Shown one piece after another: positions 1-5,287 of a DNA stretch of 5,450 nt. The position numbers and the translations under genes were made by a program. The stretch spans positions 1-5,450 of the forward strand of contig JAATEW010000347.1 in assembly GCA_015655535.1 (NCBI GenBank), read 5' to 3'. This DNA is from Hyphomicrobiales bacterium (lineage in GTDB: Bacteria; Pseudomonadota; Alphaproteobacteria; Rhizobiales; Beijerinckiaceae). The number at the start of each line of letters is the position of its first letter. Position 1 is the first letter of the stretch. Under the pieces are notes generated by a model that was not told where the DNA came from, did no database searches, and was given only the letters and a program-made list of their open reading frames with translations.

Positions 1-70
1 ATAGCTCAGTTGGGAGAGCGCTTCAATGGCATTGAAGAGGTCGGCGGTTCGATTCCGCCTGGCTCCACCA
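1..70 (+). tRNA. tRNA-Ala (anticodon GGC), 5' end cut off by window edge
   Basis: The window opens inside a tRNA, at about canonical position 7, so the first six acceptor bases are missing. Visible parts are the D arm (AGCTCAGTTGGGAGAGC), an anticodon arm with stem CTTCA/TGAAG and loop ATGGCAT (anticodon GGC, read for alanine GCC/GCU codons), and a T arm with stem GGCGG/CCGCC and loop TTCGATT. The 3' acceptor strand TGGCTCC is followed by discriminator A and an encoded CCA (68-70). The T at acceptor position 70 fits the G3:U70 pair that AlaRS recognises, but G3 itself lies outside the window. The first base of the 117-422 gene is 47 bases beyond the CCA, with no T-tract terminator between, so co-transcription is possible. 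Confidence 0.97.
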
Positions 71-116
71 CCACTCGATTTCTTCCGTCAGGCAAGCTCA
101 CGATTGGCTGGACGCC

Positions 117-422
117 ATGATTTCACCGCACACTCCGCCCGGCACGAAAATCGTCTGCATCAATGACAAGCGCGCCATCGCGCCGATCAAAAAGAACGCG
201 GTCTATACGGTCGCCGAGATCGTTCCGGTCGAAAAATCGCCGAGCAAATTCCACGTCGTTCTGGTCGAGATCGAGATCGATATCACCTGGCAGACGATGA
301 CCGATGCGAAAGGCTTTTCGCTTCACCGCTTCCGCTATCTCGATCTGCCGCGCAGCATCACCAATCTTTTGAACGTGGAACCGGTGAAGGATGGTGCCGA
401 CTTAGAAGAGACCATCGTTTAA
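117..422 (+). CDS. Small uncharacterised protein, possible SH3-like beta-barrel
   Basis: This 101-residue protein cannot be given a function. Its layout is GTKIVCIND near the N-terminus, KKNAVYTVAEIVPV around residues 25-38, a run of alternating beta-type residues (FHVVLVEIEIDITW, 45-58), then FSLHRFRYLDLP (67-78). This recalls small alphaproteobacterial and phage-borne proteins with the pattern 'KVVCIDD ... KGxxYTV ... I ... RFRP', which I would expect to form a small beta barrel; that link is pattern memory and inference. No signal peptide or membrane segment is seen. Codon use is GC-rich like its neighbours, which supports real coding. The Shine-Dalgarno before the ATG is poor, so the start is uncertain. 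It lies directly after the tRNA-Ala gene and ends 11 bases before the convergent gene at 434-787. Confidence 0.72.
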   Translation: MISPHTPPGTKIVCINDKRAIAPIKKNAVYTVAEIVPVEKSPSKFHVVLVEIEIDITWQTMTDAKGFSLHRFRYLDLPRSITNLLNVEPVKDGADLEETIV

Positions 423-433
423 GACATGGCCGT

Positions 434-787
434 CTATAGATAGTCGTTATCCTGGTCTTCTTCTTCGTCATCGACGTCGACACCCTGGGCTCCGGGATCG
501 CCCTTCAGCTTTTCCTCCAAGGCCAGGCAACGATCGAAATATTCTTCGTTCTCGTCTTCGGTGACGGCGCCCTGCTCCGCCGGTTTCATTGCGGCACGGA
601 TGGCATAGGCCAGACAGGCTCCGTTGCTCGCCAAGGCGCCATTCTCGATGATCGCCATGCTCCAAACCTGGGTCTTGAGATTGAGAAGACTGAGAACGGC
701 GCTCTCGCCATCACTCAGAACTTCCGCGTGAAACCCGACTTCCTCCGCCTGCTTAGGGCCCGTCGCCCCTTTAAACATATCCGCCAT
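434..787 (-). CDS. Hypothetical protein with acidic C-terminal tail
   Basis: I do not recognise this 117-residue family. Residues about 15-70 look like a compact alpha/beta domain (GFHAEVLSDGESAVLSLLNL, then VWSMAIIENG and a helix around CLAYAIRAAMK). A charged helical stretch follows (EDENEEYFDRCLALEEKLKG), and then a highly acidic tail, DVDDEEEDQDND, in which 9 of 12 residues are Asp or Glu. There is no signal peptide or transmembrane helix, so it is probably cytoplasmic. The start Met is preceded only by weak purine-rich sequence; a second Met lies at codon 4. The tail DNA is a run of GAC/GAA-like triplets, so length variation among relatives is likely. The gene converges on 117-422 and has no obvious functional link to its neighbours. 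Confidence 0.72.
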   Translation of the reverse strand: MADMFKGATGPKQAEEVGFHAEVLSDGESAVLSLLNLKTQVWSMAIIENGALASNGACLAYAIRAAMKPAEQGAVTEDENEEYFDRCLALEEKLKGDPGAQGVDVDDEEEDQDNDYL

Positions 788-923
788 CGATCCAATCCGA
801 GACTATCCTTTTTAGTGACATATCACGACGGTTGCATCCGGTGAACTGGCCAGTCATCCCCCTCACTCATACCCAAAATGGCGCCGGGCGCGGCGGGGAT
901 CGACCGCTTGAAATCAGCCTGTC

Positions 924-983
924 GCGGCCCGGGCCGCTTGGCTGTCGGAGGCTCTGGTAAGGTTGCCTCCTCCACTCACAGCC
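924..983. repeat. Cluster of inverted repeats in the 788-1027 intergenic region
   Basis: The 240 bases between the genes ending at 1028 and starting at 787 contain no convincing gene. Within them, 924-937 is a perfect 14-base palindrome (GCGGCCCGGGCCGC). Just after it is a nested inverted repeat: GGCTGT (940-945) pairs with ACAGCC (978-983), and inside it GGAGGC (947-952) pairs with GCCTCC (965-970) around a 12-base loop. A further 5-base stem with a 3-base loop lies at 996-1008 (CGACC/GGTCG). No T-tract follows on either strand, so these are not classical rho-independent terminators. They could still mark the 3' end of the CYTH-CHAD transcript, a processing site or a structured RNA. The repeats are seen directly; any role is inference. 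Confidence 0.5.
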
Positions 984-1027
984 GTTTCAGTCCAGCGACC
1001 GCCGGTCGAAGCCATCCTTTTGGACCG

Positions 1028-2548
1028 TCAACTCCAAAAGCTCTTTTGCTTCAGGAGCTGCGTTTGCGCCGTCTCCGCCGTTTTGATCAAATCCTGTTCC
1101 GACGCTTCGGCCTCGGCCTGCCGCGCTGCGTCTTGTTCATGCGTCACCCCGGCCCATTGGGCGAGCTTCTGCTGCATGAACACGCGATCATTGAGCTGGC
1201 CCAGCGCGTCTTGGAGATCTTCGGTCAGTTTGGACATGTCGCGTTGGCGATGCCGCGCCTTGGAGCCGGTGAAAAGATCGCCGAAGAATTCGCAGGCATA
1301 GCGAAGCTTTTTCGCCTGAATGCGGAGCTTATGGCGCTTCTCCGCTTCGAGATGCGACGCCGCGTTGAATTTGCGCATCTTCTTGCGCTGGCGTTTCAAG
1401 ACGAGCGCCGCGCGCGCACTCAGCTTTTCGGCGCCCTTCGCCTTTTGCCCGGCTCTCATCCAAGAGCCGCTTTCGACAAAGCTTAGAAGGTCGAGCATGG
1501 TCAGACAAAAGGCCTGCGACCGCAGCAGCACCATAAGCCGCTCATAGGCCGCGTCGCGCTCCTGCTGGATTTGCGCGAGAACGGATGCGGAGGCATGCAT
1601 GTTTTCGTCCGCCCGCAAGGCCGCCAGGAGAACGTCGAGATCGCGCGCCGTACCAAGGCTTTTGAAGAGCCGGCCGATCTCGGCGCGCAGCGGACCTATC
1701 TCATCCTCCGGCAATACATCCTCGAAAAAGGATATCAGTGACCGCAGCCTGCGAATGGCAACGCGCATCTGATGCAGGGCGTCGGGCACGCCTGTCGCGA
1801 GAAACACTCTTTCGTTCTCGGCGAAGTGATGGATGCAAAGAGAAGCGACCGTCTGAAACCCTGTCGCCGCGGTTGCTTTGCGATCGAGCTTGATCGCGCC
1901 CGCCTTTTCAATATGCGGACCATCGCCGTCGGTGAGATGAAAGCCCCGCGCGGCCTTGGTCACGACCTCGAAGCGCAAGGGCACGGTCTCCGCCAATTGC
2001 CGGGCAAGGCCGAGCGCATCCTTGATCCGGCCGCGCACCACCTCGATTTCAATCTCCTGCAAGGGCTCGTTGCGGATGTCGGTCTTGATCGAGCCCTCAT
2101 CGAGCACGAGGCTTAGCGTGCTCTCTTCGGACCCGACGATCCATTCGGTCCTTTGCACCTCGACACGAAAAACGGGCATCAGCGGGAAACGAAGTTTTTC
2201 ATGGAGCTCGGCTGGGCAATGCTGGCGCAGATGATCGAGATCGGGCTCGCTGCCTGCGACATTGGTTTCATATTCGCCGCGCGCGAACAGCCCCTCCGAA
2301 CCTGTGCCCGGAAGTTTCAGCGTCTGGACGGTATGATCGTCGAAGGCGCGCAGGCGCAGCGAGACTTTGGCTTTGCTCAGCGTATGATCCGGCGTGTCGA
2401 AATAGGTCGAGACATAGGATTTGACGTCGGGCGGGATGGAGGCCAGCAAAGGATGCGCCTTGAGCCTGGCCGCATCACCGGGCTCCAAAGCGAATTTCAA
2501 TTCACGTTCCATCGAATCGGAACTCTGATGCGCTATGGCGTCCATCAT
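1028..2548 (-). CDS. CYTH and CHAD domain protein, probable inorganic triphosphatase
   Basis: The 506-residue protein joins two domains. The N-terminal CYTH (triphosphate tunnel metalloenzyme) domain, about 12-205, has the ExExK signature as ERELK (14-18), strand RLR (65-67), a lysine in TLKLPG (78), FRVEVQR (127-133), the DEG turn (150-152) and the metal-binding EIEIE (165-169). The C-terminal CHAD domain, about 230-505, is alpha-helical and rich in His, Arg and Lys, with HQMRVAIRRLR (259-269) and HKLRIQAKKLRY (406-417), both typical. CYTH-CHAD proteins such as E. coli YgiF hydrolyse tripolyphosphate with a divalent metal, and CHAD domains bind polyphosphate. All key CYTH acidic residues appear present, so it should be active. 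The start is uncertain: two adjacent ATGs follow GAGGG very closely, and Met13 is another option. The preceding same-strand gene ends 59 bases upstream. No polyphosphate kinase or exopolyphosphatase gene is in view. Confidence 0.95.
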   Translation of the reverse strand: MMDAIAHQSSDSMERELKFALEPGDAARLKAHPLLASIPPDVKSYVSTYFDTPDHTLSKAKVSLRLRAFDDHTVQTLKLPGTGSEGLFARGEYETNVAGSEPDLDHLRQHCPAELHEKLRFPLMPVFRVEVQRTEWIVGSEESTLSLVLDEGSIKTDIRNEPLQEIEIEVVRGRIKDALGLARQLAETVPLRFEVVTKAARGFHLTDGDGPHIEKAGAIKLDRKATAATGFQTVASLCIHHFAENERVFLATGVPDALHQMRVAIRRLRSLISFFEDVLPEDEIGPLRAEIGRLFKSLGTARDLDVLLAALRADENMHASASVLAQIQQERDAAYERLMVLLRSQAFCLTMLDLLSFVESGSWMRAGQKAKGAEKLSARAALVLKRQRKKMRKFNAASHLEAEKRHKLRIQAKKLRYACEFFGDLFTGSKARHRQRDMSKLTEDLQDALGQLNDRVFMQQKLAQWAGVTHEQDAARQAEAEASEQDLIKTAETAQTQLLKQKSFWS

Positions 2549-2607
2549 CCCTCAACCACTTGGGACCGAAAGCGTTCGCAACCTAAGCCGCTCAATCGGC
2601 GCGGCAT

Positions 2608-3105
2608 TCACGCCGGCTTGACCGACGGGTGAAACCGCCGCACGGCGAGAATGCCAAGACCTATGAAAATGATCAGCACCACACCTTGCGCTATGGCAAA
2701 GGGCGGCTCGGATTGCGTCGGCGCCAGGGGTTTCAGAAATGACAGTTTCTGAAAGCTCTGTACCACGGCGACGAAGACATTGAGATAAAGCGCCATGACG
2801 ACCGCGACGACATAGACCGGACGCCAGAGGCCCGCCAGACGCAAAGCATAAAGCGACAAGACGGCGATCGCGAGCAGCACCAGCGAGATGCTGCCGACGG
2901 TGAGCGCCGGATCGAATGTTTTGAACGGAAAGAGAAATCCGGTCGCGCTGGTTGCGATCGTGGTCACGAGAAAGAGGGCGGTCCAGGCGGGGGCCTTTTT
3001 GTTTTCCATCATGGCAGCCAGAACGATGAGACCCGATGCGATGCCGATCAGGCTTAAGACGACATGAAATGTGGTAAAGGCTGAAAGCGACATCCCCAAG
3101 ATCAT
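2608..3105 (-). CDS. Five-helix integral membrane protein, unknown function
   Basis: From the ATG at 3105 the product has 165 residues. Five hydrophobic segments are visible, at about 10-31, 40-60, 67-90, 96-118 and 136-155, with short charged loops (MENKKAP, LRLAGLWRP) and a basic C-terminus (RRFHPSVKPA), so it should sit in the inner membrane. Features that look family-specific are a His within helix 1 (FHVVLSLIGIASG), TGFLFPF at the end of helix 2 and LAPTQSEPPF before helix 5. I recall similar small membrane proteins in Hyphomicrobiales, without a known function. The open frame begins at a GTG (3117), but the GTGAGGA around that codon supplies a Shine-Dalgarno five bases before the ATG at 3105, so the ATG is preferred. 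It lies between the LysR gene and the CYTH-CHAD gene on the same strand. Confidence 0.88.
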   Translation of the reverse strand: MILGMSLSAFTTFHVVLSLIGIASGLIVLAAMMENKKAPAWTALFLVTTIATSATGFLFPFKTFDPALTVGSISLVLLAIAVLSLYALRLAGLWRPVYVVAVVMALYLNVFVAVVQSFQKLSFLKPLAPTQSEPPFAIAQGVVLIIFIGLGILAVRRFHPSVKPA

Positions 3106-3110
3106 GACAG

Positions 3111-3115
3111 TCCTC
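3111..3115 (-). promoter_or_regulatory. Ribosome binding site that fixes the membrane-protein start
   Basis: GAGGA on the minus strand lies five bases before the ATG at 3103-3105. It overlaps the GTG that opens the longest reading frame (3115-3117), which argues against the GTG as the start. Confidence 0.7.
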
Positions 3116-3118
3116 ACC

Positions 3119-3135
3119 CGGCGTTTTTATCGCCG
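3119..3135 (-). repeat. Small stem-loop just upstream of the membrane-protein RBS
   Basis: CGGCG and CGCCG form a 5-base stem around a 7-base A-rich loop (ATAAAAA on the minus strand). It lies between the end of the LysR gene and the GAGGA of the next gene. It has no T-run after it, so it is not a good intrinsic terminator. It might affect translation or mRNA processing, but the stem is short and could be chance. Confidence 0.35.
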
Positions 3136-3161
3136 TGATTTTCGGCCAATCCGATGTCAGG

Positions 3162-4064
3162 TCAAGCTGGCACCGGCAGTCTCATTTTGAAGCGTGGCAA
3201 GGCGAAATCCAGGAATGCCCGAAGTTTCAATGGCAGAAGCCCCTGATCGGCATAAATGAGATTGACCGGCGATGGCGCCGGTTCGAAATCTTCGAGGACC
3301 ACGATCAGTTTGCCGGCCGCGATCGCATCGGCTGCCTGATAGGACAAGACGCGCGTCAAGCCGACACCGCCAATCGCCGCATCGATGGCCGCTTCGCCGG
3401 TATTGATGCTCAATCGCGAATGGATCTTGACCGGGATTTCGGATTTGCCCGCCCGAAAGGTCCAGACATGCGGCGATGTCAGACTTTCGCGGGTCACGCA
3501 ATCGTGTTTCGCGAGATCCTGCGGAGTCTTCGGACGGCCTCGCGCGGCGAGATAGGCCGGGCTCGCGCAAACGATCCGCCGGATGAGGCCGACCTGCCTT
3601 GCCACGAGGCTGCTGTCGGGAAGCTGCGCGATCCGGACGGCGAGATCGATATGATCTTCCAGAATGTGAACGAGATGATCGGCCAGCACCATCCTGACAT
3701 TGATGTCGGGATAGGCCTTGAGAAAATCCGATACGACGGGCAGGACATGCAGCCGCCCGAACACGATCGGCGCCGTTATGACGAGATCGCCCTTCGGCGC
3801 GCTATATTCACCGGTCGCCGCGCGTTCGGCTTCGCCCACCTCTTCAAGGATGCGCTTGCAGGCCGCGACATAGGATTGCCCCGCGTCGGTGAGGCTGAGC
3901 TGCCGCGTCGTGCGCGTCAGCAGCTTTGTTTTCAGATGCGCCTCGAGTTCGGACACTTTCCGGCTGACACTCGCGAGCGGCATGCCGAGGCGGCGGCCGG
4001 CGGCCGAGAGGCTACCGGCGTCCACCGCCGTCACAAGTATGGACATGGCTTCGAAGCGATCCAT
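3162..4064 (-). CDS. LysR-family transcriptional regulator, CrgA-like subgroup
   Basis: The 300-residue product has the normal length and layout for a LysR regulator. The N-terminal winged helix-turn-helix (about 2-60) reads MDRFEAMSILV, then GSLSAAGRRLGM, the recognition helix ASVSRKVSELEAHL and the wing LLTRTTRQLSLTDAG. A linker helix follows (about 61-88), then a periplasmic-binding-protein-like effector domain (about 92-292) starting GDLVITAPIVFGRLHVLP and including DHIDLAVRIAQLPDSSLVAR, a sequence typical of the CrgA-like subgroup. Such proteins bind DNA as tetramers and usually control a divergent neighbour. Here the neighbour is the AhpD-like gene, 117 bases away across a region with inverted repeats. 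The effector is unknown. The frame opens one codon earlier at a TTG, but GGAAGGA at 4068-4074 fits the ATG at 4064 better. Confidence 0.97.
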   Translation of the reverse strand: MDRFEAMSILVTAVDAGSLSAAGRRLGMPLASVSRKVSELEAHLKTKLLTRTTRQLSLTDAGQSYVAACKRILEEVGEAERAATGEYSAPKGDLVITAPIVFGRLHVLPVVSDFLKAYPDINVRMVLADHLVHILEDHIDLAVRIAQLPDSSLVARQVGLIRRIVCASPAYLAARGRPKTPQDLAKHDCVTRESLTSPHVWTFRAGKSEIPVKIHSRLSINTGEAAIDAAIGGVGLTRVLSYQAADAIAAGKLIVVLEDFEPAPSPVNLIYADQGLLPLKLRAFLDFALPRFKMRLPVPA

Positions 4065-4086
4065 CAATCCTTCCGTAATTTGAGAG

Positions 4087-4096
4087 GATATATATC
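4087..4096. promoter_or_regulatory. AT-rich 10-base palindrome, possible operator or -10 overlap
   Basis: GATATATATC is a perfect palindrome 23 bases upstream of the LysR ATG and just left of the plus-strand TATGAT. A LysR protein bound here could repress its own gene. Its AT content also suits a promoter -10 region for the LysR gene, so operator and promoter cannot be separated by eye. Confidence 0.35.
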
Positions 4097-4123
4097 GAAT
4101 ATGATGTCTATTGCCTCTTAATG

Positions 4124-4140
4124 GAAGACCCTAAGTCTTC
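4124..4140. promoter_or_regulatory. Perfect inverted repeat GAAGAC-N5-GTCTTC, candidate LysR site
   Basis: The 6-base arms (4124-4129 and 4135-4140) are exact inverted complements with spacer CCTAA. The element lies 41 bases before the AhpD-like start codon. It is the most symmetric element in the divergent region. It does not match a clean T-N11-A LysR box, and its position would be downstream of the proposed TATGAT, which would fit repression better than activation. Function is inferred from symmetry and location only. Confidence 0.45.
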
Positions 4141-4166
4141 TCGGTCAGGCCAATGCGGCCGCGATC

Positions 4167-4178
4167 GGAGGAAGAAGG
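4167..4178 (+). promoter_or_regulatory. Strong ribosome binding site of the AhpD-like gene
   Basis: GGAGG (4167-4171) followed by AAGG (4175-4178) gives two overlapping options for Shine-Dalgarno pairing before the ATG at 4182. It is the strongest such site in the window and suggests high translation. Confidence 0.75.
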
Positions 4179-4181
4179 TCA

Positions 4182-4733
4182 ATGTCACGCATCGAAATCC
4201 CCGCGACCGTCGAAGACGCGCCTGCGAAGTCCCAGCCGATGCTGGAGGCGGTGAAGAAAATGCTCGGCAGCGTGCCGAACTTGTTTCGTCTTGTATCGGT
4301 GAGTCCCGCTGCGCTCGAAGGTTATCTCGGCCTCTTCGGCGCACTGAACAAAGGCGCTTTGCCGGCACCGACGCGCGAGCGTATCGCCTTGGCGATCGCC
4401 GAGGTCAATGGCTGCGACTATTGCCTGTCGGCCCATACCTATCTAGGCAAAAACGTCGCGAAACTCGACGATGCCGAGATCACCGCCAATCGCAGCGGCT
4501 TCTCCAACGATCTGAAAGCGGACGCAGCCGTACGTTTCGCGGTCAAGGTCGCGAAAGAGCATGGCCATGTCAGCGAGGAAGATGTCCGCGCCGTGAAGCG
4601 CGCGGGCTATGACGACGCGCAGGTGATCGAAATCGTGCAGCACGTCGCCCTGAACGTCTGGACCAATTACCTCAACGAAGTCGCCAAGACCGATATCGAT
4701 TTTCCCGCCGTCGTCGCCCGCAGGGCCGCGTAA
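4182..4733 (+). CDS. AhpD/carboxymuconolactone decarboxylase family protein, probable peroxidase-related enzyme
   Basis: The 183-residue all-helical protein carries the AhpD-type redox site ERIALAIAEVNGCDYCLSAH: Glu66, Cys78, Cys81 and His85. Their spacing (12 residues Glu to first Cys, a CxxC, 4 residues second Cys to His) matches that of mycobacterial AhpD Glu118, Cys130, Cys133 and His137. The position of AhpD His132 is Tyr80 here. In this family the cysteine pair reduces peroxides or passes electrons to a peroxiredoxin; true 4-carboxymuconolactone decarboxylases lack the pair, so a redox role is favoured. VPNLFRLVSVSPAALEGYLGL (31-51), YLGKNVAKLDDAEI (87-100) and WTNYLNEVAKTDIDFP (160-175) fit a widespread proteobacterial subgroup. 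It is cytoplasmic, without signal peptide. Expression is probably under the divergent LysR regulator, with the DUF1348 gene following 71 bases later. Confidence 0.96.
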   Translation: MSRIEIPATVEDAPAKSQPMLEAVKKMLGSVPNLFRLVSVSPAALEGYLGLFGALNKGALPAPTRERIALAIAEVNGCDYCLSAHTYLGKNVAKLDDAEITANRSGFSNDLKADAAVRFAVKVAKEHGHVSEEDVRAVKRAGYDDAQVIEIVQHVALNVWTNYLNEVAKTDIDFPAVVARRAA

Positions 4734-4747
4734 AGCCCGTCATTTCT

Positions 4748-4770
4748 CCTGCGGCGCAACGCGCCGCGGG
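4748..4770 (+). repeat. GC-rich hairpin between the AhpD-like and DUF1348 genes
   Basis: GCGGCGC and GCGCCGC (4751-4757, 4761-4767) pair perfectly around the loop AAC. Flanking CCT and GGG extend the stem to 10 pairs with one U-G. It begins 15 bases after the AhpD-like stop codon. No T-run follows, so intrinsic termination is unlikely. It may instead protect the upstream mRNA 3' end, weaken read-through into the next gene or help Rho-dependent control. Confidence 0.55.
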
Positions 4771-4794
4771 CGCAGTCGCACACGCAAAGGTTTT

Positions 4795-4798
4795 GGAG
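4795..4798 (+). promoter_or_regulatory. Ribosome binding site that fixes the DUF1348 gene start
   Basis: GGAG lies six bases before the ATG at 4805. The longest frame begins at a TTG (4793) that overlaps this site, so the ATG is the sensible start. Confidence 0.7.
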
Positions 4799-4804
4799 CC
4801 CGCC

Positions 4805-5269
4805 ATGAACCATCCGCCCCTGCCGCCTTTTTCCGCCGAAACGGCGGCTGAAAAAGCCCGCCTTGCCGAGGATGCCTGGAATACGCGCGATCCGGCACGC
4901 GTCGCGCTCGCCTACACGGAGGATAGCCATTGGCGCAATCGCGCCGAATTCGTGCAAGGCCGCGACGCGATCGAAGCCTTCTTGACACGCAAGTGGAAAC
5001 GCGAGTTCGACTATCGTCTCATCAAGGAACTTTGGGCTTTCGCCGGCAATCGCATCGCCGTGCGCTTCGCCTATGAGTGGCGCGACGTTAGCAACAAATG
5101 GTATCGCTCCCATGGGAACGAGAATTGGCAGTTCGACGCCGAAGGCCTGATGCTCTGGCGCTGGGCCAGCATCAACGATCAGCGGATCACGGAAGCCGAG
5201 CGCAAATACCACTGGCCGCTGGGGCGTCGCCCTGACGATCATCCGGGCCTCAGCGATCTAGGGCTTTAG
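4805..5269 (+). CDS. DUF1348 family protein, NTF2-like fold
   Basis: The 154-residue product matches the DUF1348 family pattern almost end to end: AEDAWNTRDPARVALAYTEDSHWRNR (21-46), VQGRDAIEAFLTRKWKRE (50-67), DYRLIKELWAF (69-79), NRIAVRFAYEW (82-92), WYRSHGNENWQFD (99-111) and GLMLWRWASIND (114-125). These proteins have the cone-shaped NTF2/SnoaL fold that often holds a small hydrophobic ligand. No reaction is established that I know of. The aromatic and polar residues of the pocket (several Trp, His42, Asn107) look intact. It is soluble, without signal peptide. It lies 71 bases after the AhpD-like gene on the same strand, so joint expression under the LysR regulator is likely, though the hairpin at 4748-4770 may reduce it. 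Its stop is 18 bases from the convergent DUF393-like gene. Confidence 0.92.
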   Translation: MNHPPLPPFSAETAAEKARLAEDAWNTRDPARVALAYTEDSHWRNRAEFVQGRDAIEAFLTRKWKREFDYRLIKELWAFAGNRIAVRFAYEWRDVSNKWYRSHGNENWQFDAEGLMLWRWASINDQRITEAERKYHWPLGRRPDDHPGLSDLGL

Positions 5270-5287
5270 AACTCTCCGACCACCGCC

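Larger units (their letters stand above)
4065..4181. promoter_or_regulatory. Divergent promoter region between LysR and AhpD-like genes
   Basis: This 117-base region is markedly more AT-rich in its left half than the coding DNA around it. It must carry the promoters for both the minus-strand LysR gene and the plus-strand AhpD-like gene. A -10-like TATGAT lies at 4100-4105 on the plus strand, with only a poor -35 (TTGAGA at 4080-4085, spacing 14), as expected of an activator-dependent promoter. Two palindromic elements (4087-4096 and 4124-4140) are candidate regulator sites. The layout is the usual one for an autoregulated LysR gene with a divergent target; no transcription start can be fixed from the sequence. 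Confidence 0.6.

Noticed and set aside
845..854. ACTGGCCAGT palindrome upstream of the acidic-tail gene
   Set aside because: A single 10-base palindrome with no extension, no second copy and no adjacent regulator gene is weak evidence for an operator.
881..920. A GCGG/CCGC stem with a 7-base loop that vaguely resembles a tRNA T arm on the minus strand
   Set aside because: The loop lacks the TTCRA core and no anticodon or acceptor stem can be built around it.
878..1486. A 202-codon plus-strand open frame overlapping the end of the CYTH-CHAD gene, with a start in the intergenic stretch
   Set aside because: Most of it is antisense to the CHAD domain, the start has no ribosome site, and the sequence is low-complexity Arg/Leu/Ala-rich.
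2587..2605. GCCGC/GCGGC inverted repeat between the membrane-protein and CYTH-CHAD genes
   Set aside because: It has only five pairs and a 9-base loop with no T-run after it; such short GC stems are expected by chance at this base composition.
2153..2632. A 159-codon plus-strand open frame opposite the CYTH domain
   Set aside because: It is antisense to the conserved ExExK region and has no recognisable motif.
3135..4121. A 328-codon plus-strand open frame covering the whole LysR gene, longer than the LysR protein itself
   Set aside because: It is exactly antisense to a full-length, well-matched LysR protein. Its translation is rich in Arg, Asp and Gly with no domain pattern, as expected of the reverse strand of GC-biased codons.
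4121..4612. A 163-codon plus-strand open frame starting in the divergent promoter region
   Set aside because: It overlaps the AhpD-like gene in another frame, is very Arg-rich, and the strong Shine-Dalgarno belongs to the ATG at 4182.
4667..5242. A 191-codon minus-strand open frame across the DUF1348 gene
   Set aside because: It is the shadow of a strongly matching DUF1348 gene and spans its upstream hairpin; no ribosome site or domain pattern is seen.
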